A stretch of 64,000 nt of DNA from Mermis nigrescens. Taxonomy: Eukaryota > Nematoda > Enoplea > Mermithida > Mermithidae. Shown piece after piece: positions 53,601-64,000 of the stretch. Within the stretch, counting starts at the first letter, position 1. Each line of letters starts with the position of its first letter. Made by a program: the position numbers and the translations under genes. The stretch is taken from contig JAVLUZ010000142.1 in NCBI GenBank assembly GCA_036768485.1, positions 2,727,848-2,791,847 of the forward strand. Direction: 5' to 3'. The notes beneath the pieces are model-generated. The model saw nothing but the letters and a program-made list of their open reading frames with translations, was not told the origin of the DNA and did not search any database.

Positions 53601-54459
53601 AAACTTAGTAACGCATTTTGAATGAAAAATAGAGGGCAGGTTGATGATGTCAAAACCTTTATTCTTAAATGTAAGTCGAAATAAAAAAGCTGGGAGTATA
53701 ATCGATTTTCGTAGACGGGTTTATAGAGCCTATAGTAAGAAATAGCAGAAATTATACCAAAACAAGTGACCTTGCGATTTTCTTTAAAAAAGTTTCACAG
53801 ACTACAAGTTAAAGTGTTTCAGATAATTATGGTCCGAGATAATGTGATAGTAGAGTCATCATTGTCACAAAATGAAAAAGGAAAAGAAAGGAAAGCAAAA
53901 CGGAAAAATAAATAAAACGAAATTGTTATTATTAATTTATAAATTATTGAAGTTAATCAATGATTAAGCAAGCTACATAGTTGAATAAAATTACAAATAA
54001 AGTTGAAGAAAATGTTAATAAAAATATCTGAAAATTCTCAAACAGAAAGCTAGTTTTTATCAAAATGACCTAGCCTTATGCAAAATAAAAACTTAGATAA
54101 TCGATCCTCTTTTTAACTATTTGCGTCGCGTTTGATCAAGGCAGATGCGCAAATCAAATGAGCCACCAAGTTTGATATGAATTTTAGAAATCATGGATAT
54201 TGTTTTGGTAATTTCCTCCAACTTTGTCCAGATTTTGTCATAATATGCTAGCATAATTTATAGTAGTAGCATTTATGATATTCTGAAAATTAATTTGCAA
54301 TTCACAGCATTCTTTGAAGGGCTTTTCATTTATACAATATTTAGTATCGCTCACTTAACTTTATGATAATTTTAAGAACTGGGCATATGAACTTAGTCAC
54401 AAATACTCGTATTTCCTACTAGAAATTATTATTCATATTTAGGCCAGGTTAAATGTCCG
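53601..54459. other. No gene recognised
   Basis: AT-rich GPCR intron; nothing identified. Confidence 0.4.
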
Positions 54460-54715
54460 TGTGGAGGAAGACTTTGGAGCCTAGAACACCAGAATGGATA
54501 AATGAATAATTTTTTAGGAAAATGCAGCAAACGGAAGGCTAAAAATGGATGAAAATTGCAAATTTTCTTTATGCTTGACATTGACCTGAAACTGTTGAAT
54601 AACATAGTTTTAACGCTATTTTGGCATTTATATCCGTTTTTTAGGTCATTTTGGTCCAAAAAGCTCGCTAAATATAAATGACCTCATAAACCGGTCATGC
54701 TGTGCATCTCCGTCC
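54460..54715 (+). repeat. Dispersed repeat ending 'catgctgtg', copy 3
   Basis: Contains 'aaaatggatgaaaattgc', 'aacatagttttaacgctatt' and terminal 'ccggtcatgctgtgcatc', matching 45,560-45,775. Confidence 0.55.
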
Positions 54716-54981
54716 ATGGTTACAGTACACAATGATCTATGGAAGACTTTAGTGCTTTGCAATTAGAGATTAGACTCCGCTACTTTATTTATGTACTTAC
54801 TCCATGACGAATATTACTGGACATGCACGTTGTTGTTTGAGTGGCCAGACTTCCAGGTGAAACTTTCATACAGAAATTTTCTAAAAAGTGCCTGAGATTA
54901 TTTGGAGCGGCCATAAAATAAATTGCTGTTATTAAACAATGTCAGCTTTTTAAAAGTCATTGTAACTCGTATAGTTGAGAA

Positions 54982-55200
54982 TTCGGATCTAGTATACAAT
55001 TTAGCCACCACCGTTTTTTAGCCGATTCAAATAAGCTACAGTGACTAAACTTTACACAAAAATTATCAAACACGTTCTGACTCGCATCAAAAAAAATAGT
55101 GTTGGTCACTGTAGCCTATTTAAATATACAGTGTTGGTCACTGTAGCTTATTTAAATCGGCTAAAAAACGGTGGCGGGTAAATTGTATACTAGATCCGAA
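54982..55200. repeat. MITE with 'ccgccaccgttttttag' inverted ends, copy 2
   Basis: Arms of about 60-80 bp: attcggatctagtatacaat ... ccaccgttttttagccgatt on the left, the complement on the right. Nearly a perfect palindrome, with 'gtgttggtcactgtagc' doubled in the right arm. Confidence 0.75.
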
Positions 55201-56567
55201 AATTCTAGTCCTTGAACTATGTAGACTTCGAATAAAAGTTAAAATAAAATTAGAATCAGAAAAAAAGATGATTTCGTTAGAACTGAAGAATTACCCATTT
55301 GGAGCCACTCAAACGAGGCAGCCAATTCCATGTAGCCAGAGAAAACAGAAAAATTAAAGAAACAGCCGCGAATTGTAATAAAAGGCGTAACTCCCGATTG
55401 CAGTTAGCAGCGGTCGATAAACGCGGTTTCTGGAATCTTGGTGAACAGCAAAGATTTGATGACGTGTGGCCCCAGCCGACGTTCTGTCGACTGAACCTTA
55501 ATTAATTAATGAAAATGTCATTCTGTCACAGCCTCAATTTCGCAATCTCAAACGGTGTACATTAGATGTTTATTATTTTCATCATCAAATTACAATATAA
55601 ATAATAGATAGATAAATAATAGAAAACCTGTAATTGAGAAAGAATAATAGAGAAGGATAACAGAGAAAGAGTTTCAATTTGTAATCTTATCAAATTTTTC
55701 ATTTTGGTACAAAAAAATCGGAACAGCGTGATAAAAAGCCGACCATTAGGAAAGTTATCAAGTACAGTCTTTAACAGAGTACATATGCTTCTATTAAACA
55801 TCAGGTGAAGAGGAAAGCAGTAGGTAGTTTTAAAGGATGTTTGTTAACGAATCGTTGATATGCAACAAAATTTCTTCTGATGTCGTGTCAACATTTTAGA
55901 TGTTTTTAGGTCAAAATCGCTAAATTTTAAAACAATTAAATTCTGTTCAAGTATAAAAAAATTAATTTTTCTCTTCTTTAATACCGCGCCAGTTGACACT
56001 TGGCGTTTACTAAGTTTTAGAAATGTTGTTACTTATAGCTTTTAAAATTTCGATGTGTATCGAAAAATACGCTAACTTGGGTTCGTCCAATTTGCATTTT
56101 AGTGAATCTCTGTATTGACAGAGGGCTATTCAGCTACGCCGAACCCTAATTACGATTTTGCTGTAACAAACGATCATAACCAGGACACTAAGCGTATTAA
56201 TGAACAGATCTGCGTAAGCATAAGCCGTGTTAGGGTTCAAATATTGCGCTGCGTATATCCGATTATTGAATATCAAATAGCAACAATAGTGGAGACCTGA
56301 AAAAAGACTAATTCCTTAATTTTTACTCATCCTCTGATCAGCATTTACAATAAATGACCGTTTGCTTCGGAACTTATCGCAATGGCTAAAAAGATAAATC
56401 CTAAAATACTCATTTCTTATATTCGGAGAGACAAAAAGAGGTGGAACTTTTACGAAAGAAAAACAAAACAGAAACTCATTTTACAATATCCAGAGAGCTT
56501 ATTTTGATCCCGAGTCTTCTTTAGCTGTTCTGGCTCTCTTCTAGTGTTTGAAGAGTTTCGCACTTAC
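55201..56567. other. GPCR intron; one possible small exon on + strand
   Basis: At 56,122-56,213 a 92-nt frame between tgtattgacag and a donor gtaagcat reads GYSATPNPNYDFAVTNDHNQ..., which looks extracellular, but no partner exon was found. An open frame at 55,299-55,505 contains a dibasic site (VDKRGFWNLG), without a recognised family. Both remain uncertain. Confidence 0.25.
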
Positions 56568-56901
56568 GATGTCATGCATGGAAAAACTACGACGTAGAGG
56601 TGATATTTTCGCAGCACTAAATAATAAATAATTCTTAAGCAGTACTTTGAAAATTCGTCAGTTTTTGTGACGAAGTATATAAATAAGCTAAAAAGAGTAC
56701 CTGGTGCTGCAAAAGCCATTCCAATCAGATACGATAACAAGATGTATGCAAATGTTTTGCCTCGTGAGAACAGTCTTGCATATCGACTTGGCTCACATAT
56801 ATTGATATAGCGGTTCAAAGCCATCAACATTAAATGGAGGACACCGCAGTACCAGAAAGCATCGTAAATAAAAATTGCAAAGGCGTTGCTGAAATGCCCA
56901 T
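56568..56901 (-). CDS. Rhodopsin-like GPCR, exon with TM3, TM4 and start of TM5
   Basis: The acceptor ctaactgtttatag (56,902) gives phase 1, matching the donor at 61,125. The frame reads FAIFIYDAFWYCGVLHLMLM (TM3) followed by ALNRYINICEPSRYARLFS, where NRY replaces the DRY motif, then TM4 (FAYILLSYLIGMAFAAPGTL), ECL2 with a Cys (SKYCL) and YHLYVVVFPCM, probably the start of TM5. It ends at a consensus donor gtaagtg (56,567) in phase 2. Orphan class A receptor; the ligand cannot be inferred. Confidence 0.8.
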
Positions 56902-57791
56902 CTATAAACAGTTAGAGTCGAACAGTAGATATGAAATCTAGAATTAAAATACCTATGGCCGGAATGGAAAGGTAAGGCATACATTTTTAGCAGTTAAGGT
57001 GCTATGACGAGGCTCGGGTCAAAATTTTGCAGAAAAGCTCCATTTTCAAAGATGAGAAAAGACCGGGTAAGGAATGATTATTAATTATATTCCAAAATGA
57101 TTAGGTCATTTACTTGTGAATCAGTGTTAGCTGCACATCTGCCCGAATGTGCCAAAATGTGCAAGATAAATTTGAAAATATTTGCAGAAAAATGACCTTT
57201 TTGCTACTTTATAACCAATTTATTTGGAAACATAGGAACAAAATCGGATATATGGAAACAAATGCTAGTGCATTTGCATAAATTTAGAAGCATACGTTTT
57301 TATATGACTGCACTTGAACAATTACGGAGCAATTACCGAATGTGGTAGCTTATAGAACAAATGGTTTCTGATACTTAAGTTTTTTATCCAATAGCAAAAT
57401 ATGCATATTGAAAAGGCACTGAAAACAAATCGAAGCCGTCAATTAGTTCGTGAAATATTCAATATTTTTTGCCCAATTCGTATATTTAATGGTTTTGCAA
57501 TAGTGTACGAAGTGCAGGTTTCTGAAATTTTCTGAATAAAAATTAGCTTTTCTGGTTATTTCTTATGTGACTTTGCTCAAATAGAAAATGAAGCAATAAT
57601 TTGCGCTGTTAACAGTATTTATAGGCAACTCAATGCAGTTATCGTGATTCGTCAGCATATCGCCGGCAAAATTCTTGAAAGTCCTATATAAAGTTATTTG
57701 AAAAGCACTTGAGGCACGAAAAATCTCTGCTCAACCAGACCAAATTTGTTGCTTTCTACTTTCACTCGCCATATTGAGAAGTATACGTACA
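56902..57791. other. GPCR intron; nothing recognised
   Basis: AT-rich, no exon or repeat family identified. Confidence 0.4.
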
Positions 57792-60470
57792 CAAGCAAAG
57801 AAAAATGTTTCGATGGAACAAAAAGGACGAATAAACTTTTAATTACGCATCATTAAGGACATAAATGGAGTGGACTAGGGAAAAGTTACCTTATGTATGC
57901 ATGTGAAAGTTGTAAGAATCTACTGAAAATTAGACTTCCGCTAAAAAATGCAAAAAATCGAAGAATATTCTGTGGTCTGCAGAAGGGAGTTGCACCTTCG
58001 ACGTAGAAAATAAATAATGTGAATAGATTATTCCTAAAAACGAAGCGATCACTAATCAAAAAACGACATATGTGCATCCTTTCACTAGCATGGCACGCAT
58101 TGCTATGGAAATATAAGTATAAGTTAGATATTGAAAGTATCACTTAGATATTGAAAGAGAAATTTGATATTGATAGTATCGGTTAGATATTGAAAGATAA
58201 ATGTCAGTTATAAGTATCGGTGAAGTATCAGTATAAGTATCAGTTAAGTGTCAGTATAAGTATCAGTTAAATATTGAAATTTTATAAGTATCGGTTAGAT
58301 ATTATTGATAAGAAACTTAATCGGTTATTAACACACATCAAAGCTTCCTCATAATCTCCTTTTCTGAGCAAGTGAACAGTGTTATGTGGAGGCACGCTTT
58401 TTTCAAAAGCCGCAGGATACACTTCGATTTTTTGCGTTTTTTTGGCAGAAGACTAATTTTTAGTAGATTCTTACAATTTTCAAATGCATACATAGGTAAC
58501 TTTACCCTAGTCCCCTCCTTTTATGTCATTGATGATGCGTAATTCCAAGTATAATCGTCTTTTTTTGTTCCATCGAAGCATTTTTCTTTGCAAGTGCACT
58601 AATTTTAATTAGAAAGAGTAAAAGAATTAATTAGTCAGCTAACGCATACGGTAACATGCCACAATAATGACAGCAGTCCTAGAACGTGGAAAACAAGATT
58701 GTTCTGAACTTCAGCATTATCTTTTTCAAACAAGACAAGCTTACCCTATTTAAACAGATCAAATGTATTCATCGTAAACTCTACGCAGCTACTGAGTGAA
58801 AAGGACACTTACACTCAGATTCGTAATCATAACGTTACATGGAACATTTTGAAAAAATTAAGCTTTTGTAACGCTCTGACTAAATATTATTTTCACTGTA
58901 AACTTTGCACAACTACTGGGTGCAAAGAAAACGTAAAATCAGATACATAATCCCGACCCTACAGAACATATTTTGAAAAAATTCCCTTTTGCAACGTTCT
59001 GGAAGTAAAATAAATTTATGGTATAAACTTTACACATCAACAGTAATTGTATAGTGTAAACTAGCACAACTACAGGGTTTAGAGAAAACTAATAGTCAGA
59101 TTCATTCTGACGTTACATATAATATTTTGAGCAAAATTAAGCTTCCGCAATAGTTTAGAACTGAAATTAATTTTCACTGTAAAATTTACACAACCACCAT
59201 GTGTGAAAAAGATTTTAGTCGATTTCGTAATTTTGATATTGCGAACAACATTTATGACAAAATTAGGTATCCACAATGTTCTGAAGCGAAATATATGTAA
59301 GGTGTAAACCACTTTACACCACTATTGATCGTAAACAAACGCGCCCATCGACGTATGACATTTGACCCCTGTTACATTTTTCGACTTGAGATCATGTCCA
59401 GACTCAAAACCGGAGAAGTTGGCAGAAAAACAGCAGACATAACATGCATTCTCCCGCAATTTTTGACTTCACATCTCGCGCACTAGCTCAATTTTGATGT
59501 AAATAAACATAAAATGCTGTAACGTATACCCCTTAGAACGTACTCTATTTTTATTCTACTCGACTTATCACGACTTCTAACAGGAGGCATTGGCTAACAT
59601 AAAAGGACAAAAACGTATTTTTACATCATCCACCAGATTGTAAACTCAACAAATCTGTATCAACTCCCTATCGAGTGTAAAGAAATTCGGCTTGGACCAT
59701 TTTGTAGCCATTGAGTCGAAGTACGTTTGTGTTAAAAAAAATTTTGTTCCACTTCCTACTGGAGATATTGTCCAATCAAAAAAGGGAAGAAAACGTGTTT
59801 TTTACCCTATGTTACACCCTTGATTTCGAACTTTGAACCTCTATAAACAATTCACTACTGCGGTTTTTAAACGCAATGTGCTAGGTCGTGTAGCCCTTGG
59901 AACGTACTATATTTCAATTTTTATTTAACTTGTCTCGACTTATAAGCGGAGGAGTTGGCGGAGAAATCTCAGATATAACCTTTTTTATATCATCCACTAT
60001 AGTGTAAAGTTTTTTAAAATTTATCAAAGTCCGTATTGAGTGCAAAAACGTTTGCTGGCAAATCGAAAGTGCCTTAAGTCGTAGCACATTTCTATCAGAA
60101 AAAAATTTTTGGGACTCATAAGCGGAGTTGTTGGCAGACAAAAAAGAGGCCAAAATGTCTTTTTTCACTCTCAGATTCTTTACACTCTTTACACTGCTAC
60201 TTTGGAAATGAGGTTCTTCTAAAAAATAAAAAGTTACATCGAGCTTATTCAATTGTCTACATTTTAAGAAAACCAGACCAAACAGAATGAAAAACTGAGT
60301 CAGATAAGTCATTAGACACACCAAAATTTTAAAACTCCATATGTTGTAACATTACAGTAAAACTTTACACGCTCTTTACATACCGGGTAAAAGAGAAAAA
60401 CATAAATAAACTAATTCGAATTTTATTATCTATCTTTTAAAAAAATTCGCACAATACAGAAGTGTCCCAG
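57792..60470 (-). mobile_element. Non-autonomous Helitron, copy E, 5'-truncated
   Basis: The minus-strand 3' end is CTTTGCTTG at 57,792 (CTAG decayed to CTTG). Inverted-repeat tail 57,792-57,975 against about 58,410-58,595, TTTACAC units from about 58,770 to 59,340, then the unique section to about 60,470, where similarity stops before the 5' palindrome. Lies in the GPCR intron. Confidence 0.7.
58130..58340. repeat. Minisatellite 'agtatcagttaagtatcagtata' type
   Basis: Degenerate short units (ttagatattgaaag, aagtatcagttaagt, cagtataagtat) fill the loop between the inverted arms of Helitron E. Unique to this copy. Confidence 0.6.
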
Positions 60471-61125
60471 AGTCGAGCAACCGGGCCCTGATCGCTAGTC
60501 TTCCATAAAATAAATTGTTTGTTACAGACTGCTTGTAAATAGGTTTAAGAGCATTTAATTCACTGTTTGCCGCTAACTGCCATATTGCAGGCGACGTCAA
60601 TCCTTAAAATTTACCTACACCTATAATTATTTGAAACAGACACAAACGTACAAGTCTTTCGCAGCGAATTATCTATCGGTTCACCTCACATATGGGTTTA
60701 GGGGAATCTGGGGGTCTCTTCTTCAGCTCAAAATCCAAAAGACCATAAAATCATCTTTTAAAAATTTTTTTCGCGAATTTTCGATGACTCTGGATAGAAC
60801 TCAACGTGTTTTTTGTCGTCCCTATCATCAATTTTTCGGATATTTTTTTACCTTAAAAAATTTGTGGATCCCATTATTTAGACCCTATCCATGCAAAATC
60901 CATCTGCGTCATGGAGATTCCTATTGCTGATCAAAAATGATTGTATAAACTTATATTCAAAAAACTGAGCATCTCGCGTGAGGTTCAAAAGAGAAACTGA
61001 AGTGCTTCTGCTGTCGTATCACTTATGATACTGATGAAACTGTACAAAAACATATATTTCTACTTTTTTGCGATGTTAGGGTACCCTTTTGTCTTTTTTG
61101 TACGAAAAACAATAATATTGCTTAC
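60471..61125. other. GPCR intron; nothing recognised
   Basis: An open frame at 60,631-60,930 (+) has no recognised domains. Confidence 0.4.
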
Positions 61126-61414
61126 TGTAAGTCGGTTGATTGAAGAATTCTTCATCGACAGCTGTCTCGAAACCGGCTGTGAGCGGCAATATATGTGCTA
61201 CGCACACCATCAGCATGCTAATGTCGCAAAAGCTGAGTGATAACACCAACCAGTATGAAGCTGACCATCGTAACTTCTTATTCATCCCAACAGCAAGTAT
61301 GACACAGGCGTTGGATCCCAGTCCAAATAAGCACAAAGTGGCCCAAATAGAAGCCACTACGTAATCTTCTACTTTACTCGCTGAATGATTGTTTTGCATT
61401 CCATTATAGTCCAT
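61126..61414 (-). CDS. Rhodopsin-like GPCR, N-terminal exon (TM1 and TM2)
   Basis: The start MDYNGMQNNHS (61,414) gives a short N-terminus with a glycosylation sequon (NHS). TM1 contains the conserved Asn (FGLGSNACVILAVGM). TM2 contains the conserved Asp (YWLVLSLSFCDISMLMVCVA), followed by ILPLTAGFE. An ATG at 61,567 would add 51 residues of less typical sequence. The exon ends at donor gtaagc (61,125) in phase 1, matching the acceptor at 56,902. The gene thus spans 61,414 to 50,123 with introns of about 4.2 and 6.2 kb. Confidence 0.8.
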
Positions 61415-61628
61415 CGTGATTGAATTATTTAATTTTAACAGTCCACCTGGAACATAATCATTTGTGGTAAAATTGATGTCCAAAAATATTAAAATATAAA
61501 AACGTGAAAAGCTTTGAAATGTAAGAATAATGTCTTTCTTTTGTAAATCTCTTACACTTGAGAGCAATGTATAAAACGAGGTCCAAATGGTGCAAAGTGT
61601 AAATAGAGTACTTACACTTTTAAAATCG

Positions 61629-61705
61629 TCTGCGGTAGCTCAGTTGGCGAGAGCAGCGGTTCGGTCAAGCGTACGTATGTCCAAAGTTCGATTCTTATAC
61701 GCAGC
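61629..61705 (+). tRNA. tRNA-like sequence, degenerate (pseudo-tRNA or SINE head)
   Basis: Reads tctgcggtagctcagttggc (box A) to aaagttcgattct (box B) with an acceptor pairing ctgcg/cgcag. The anticodon loop would be TCGGTCA, but the T stem and anticodon stem have mismatches, so it is unlikely to be functional. Confidence 0.45.
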
Positions 61706-61808
61706 AATCTTTTACACTGGAAGGCCCGTTTAGAAACGGCTCGGTTGTTTCAAGGTCCAATTCTTTCAAAAGGGAGGAACGTAGTAGAACACACTTACAC
61801 TTTTAAAA

Positions 61809-62163
61809 TCGTCTGCGGTAGCAGGCCCGTAGCCAGGATTTCTTGACCCGGGTTGCGATTACAGTTTAAAGTTTGATCACTCAAGCACAAGATGTTAAAT
61901 TTCATATTCAGCTTTCGAAACTAATTAAAAAATAGCTTGAAACGGCTAAATTTCCTAAGAGATAACACGACCTTGACACATTGTTAGCGTTTTTGCACAA
62001 ATTTTACAGCTCCATTCCTTTTTTGGTGCCATTTTTCTAATTTTGACATGCGGGACCATGGGTGCGGCCGCACCAACTGCACCCTCGCTGGCTACGGGCC
62101 TTGATAGCTCGGTTGGCGAGAGCCGGTCATCCGTGCGTCCCGGGTTCGAGTCCCGGTCGCAGC
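61809..62163 (+). tRNA. Second tRNA-like copy, split by a MITE
   Basis: The left part (tctgcggtag, 61,813-61,821) is separated from the right part (gctcggttggcgagagcc ... gggttcgagtcccggtcgca) by 61,822-62,103. The T arm is perfect (ccggg/cccgg), but the anticodon arm is too short. Tandem to the copy at 61,629: both follow 'cttacacttttaaaatcgtc'. Confidence 0.45.
61822..62103. mobile_element. hAT-like MITE inserted in tRNA-like sequence
   Basis: Ends caggcccgtagccagg and (complement) caaggcccgtagccagc. About 282 bp, no ORF. Target duplication diverged (ggtag/gatag). Confidence 0.65.
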
Positions 62164-64000
62164 AATATTTTACAAAAGCGAGCTCTTTAGAACAGCTAAA
62201 ATAAATAGCCTACGGCGGATTCATGTAACCAGATAATGCCATGCCATTTATTTGTAAAATAGAAAAGATTAAGCTTTCCATTGAGTTGTTTTTTTAATAA
62301 CAGCGCCGCTTTCTTGATATTAAAGAGCGAAGGTACATTAATTTAGTCGTTTACAATAAATGGATTATATATAGTACACTGATCATAAGGCAAATTAAAA
62401 TCAAAAAAATTGACGAATATTTGGAAGTGGCTGAACTGAGACGCTGATAGGAATGATAGCAACGGTTTATTATTGAAAATTATGTAATAAGATATGCATA
62501 GAACAGTATAAACTAATGATTTATGATCTTATTGATAAAACTATAGTCTGTTCCATTCTAAATGGCCCATTTTCGTTAAATTTTTATTACCGTATTAGTT
62601 TTTCACTACACAAATGGGTTCTAAAATTATGCCCTCGTAGCGGCTGGTTGCTTTAAACTCTTCTTATTGATGTTTAATGTGCTTTGCTTAGCAAGTTTAT
62701 AAAATCCAGCTATCTATTTCGAAAAACGCTTGAGAAAGTAGCAAAACAATTCATTTGTGGACAACCTTTAATAATAGAATTTCTCGTCATAAAACTTAAA
62801 GCACCTGTAATTACTACAGTAACAATGACACCACTTTGAATAGCTTATGATTTATACGGATTCAATGAATGTCATTAATGCATATGGTTTCATTTGATAG
62901 ACTGTAAGTTAAAGACTGTAACAACGAAAATGCTTGGTACTGATGGTGGTGTAGAGGATTAAGGAAGACAAATTGCCGACAGCATTTCTGAATATGAAAT
63001 AAATAACGAACAATTGAACAACGTAGGTTTGCCCTTATTCAGAAATCATCTAATTTATAAGTAATTCTGGTATGTCTGGAAGCGAAGCTATCAGAGCATA
63101 CATATCAGTCACTTTGCTTCAGCTGGACGACTTTTGCATCATTCATTTTTTGTTATCAGATAATAGAAGATTTATTCCAGCAACAAACGATAGAGCTATT
63201 GAAATTATAAAAAAATAACTTGCATTACTAGAAGCAATCAAGAAAATAAATTGGAAAAAATTTGCATAAGAGATATTAAGTGCTGTAAAGAAGCTTCTAA
63301 TCGATACATAGCATGATAAAAAGATTAATTCTTCAAGCATGATCATAAAAAAGTGCGGGCTGAGATTTATTGGGTCAGCCCTGAACAGTTTTCTAAAAGT
63401 GGCTTTACTGGGTTTAAAAGCACTGTGGGCATGTCACGAACAATATTTTAGACTTTTCTGACGACCGTCTTCGTTTCTAAGTTGTGCGAATATATTTTAT
63501 GCAATTTACAATGTATGGTCAAAAAGTCATTTGTTGCAAACGGAACAAACAAAACTAAAATTTGAACCGAAAAAATAACAACAACAAAAAGCGTGAATAA
63601 TACTTTCAGTTTTTGTATGAAAAGTTATGTTCAGTTAGCAAAATTGTACTCGGGGTCAGCCAGTATTCTGAAAAATGACACCCCTAGGACATGTATGGTG
63701 CAACATAGAATTTCTTTCCTTCTCGGACAGCTGCTATGGCTATTAAGTTATTTTATATGATTTTTCTGGAATTGTAAAAAGTCTGGAAATGCACTATAAT
63801 AGTTTTCATAATATTTCTTCAAAAAGCTACAATATTAGCTGAATATCACGCGGTTTTTAAGCAATAAAAATCAGAAGAAAATATAATTTTGTACTTTCTA
63901 AGCTGATAAATCCATATGATTCACGATGAGTTTTTATATAGAAACCCACATGCCAAACATGTTCAAGCTATAATCTGATCCACCAATGGGTGCAGGTGGG
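62164..64000. other. No gene recognised
   Basis: AT-rich sequence to the window end. A possible degraded MITE end at about 62,545 (tatagtctgttccattct). The hydrophobic frame at 63,143-63,346 is low-complexity and unconvincing. Confidence 0.4.

Noticed and set aside
54720..54960. Candidate GPCR TM5-TM6 exon ending at a gtaagtac donor near 54,800 (minus)
   Set aside because: No frame gives transmembrane-like sequence compatible with the flanking exon phases.
55299..55505. Neuropeptide precursor suggested by VDKRGFWNLG and a C-terminal Cys
   Set aside because: No signal peptide, no repeated peptides, no amidation pattern; likely chance.
61629..61705. Functional tRNA gene
   Set aside because: Mismatches in T and anticodon stems; the sister copy has a too-short anticodon arm.

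Overview
The window reads as repeat-rich, intron-bearing invertebrate (metazoan) nuclear DNA. Evidence for an animal is a set of host exons with good splice signals: the end of a serpin (+, 105-840), a DEG/ENaC-type channel in two exons (-, 32,941-28,752), the first T1-domain exon of a Shaw-type Kv channel (-, about 35,685-35,548), one exon of a GFM2-like mitochondrial elongation factor (+, 41,276-41,389) and three exons of one rhodopsin-like GPCR spread over 11 kb (-, 61,414-50,123). I cannot name the species. Everything else is mobile DNA or unrecognised sequence, and there is one 100-base assembly gap (42,291-42,390).

The centrepiece is a Polinton/Maverick (adintovirus-like) element at about 11,749-22,015. 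It has long, unequal terminal inverted repeats (939 bp left, 616 bp right). Its genes are a penton-type minor capsid protein, an adenain-like cysteine protease, a double-jelly-roll major capsid protein, a pVI-like internal protein, two small conserved proteins, a packaging ATPase, an integrase with C-terminal chromodomain, a Cys4 protein, and only the N-terminal part of the protein-primed DNA polymerase, which stops exactly where the right repeat begins. Several genes carry frame breaks, often at homopolymers.

Unexpectedly, the element also encodes an intact two-repeat TATA-binding protein (17,596-18,114, +). Almost every transcription unit in the same element is preceded by a near-identical motif, TCTATAAATA, in the correct orientation and usually about 30-45 nt before the start codon. 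This suggests a virus-like element with its own promoter class and its own promoter-recognition factor. It is the main candidate for an undescribed system here.

The second structural theme is a family of 3-4 kb non-autonomous Helitrons (copies at 2,079-6,358, 23,621-26,627, 36,614-40,821, 42,391-44,088, 57,792-60,470). One copy splits a CR1/Jockey-like LINE so cleanly that the LINE reading frame resumes on the far side. That fixes the termini as A|TC...CTAG|T, with a 3' hairpin 10 nt before CTAG. Their interior is a ~275 bp tandem repeat full of GTGTAAAC/CTTTACAC dyads.

Smaller elements include hAT-type MITEs with 8-bp target duplications, a solo LTR, a tRNA-derived SINE with a 13-bp duplication, a decayed Harbinger transposase, a Gypsy integrase fragment, a decayed YIDD reverse transcriptase, nested palindromic MITEs and a recurring G-rich repeat. 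The introns of the DEG/ENaC and GPCR genes are largely filled by these elements.
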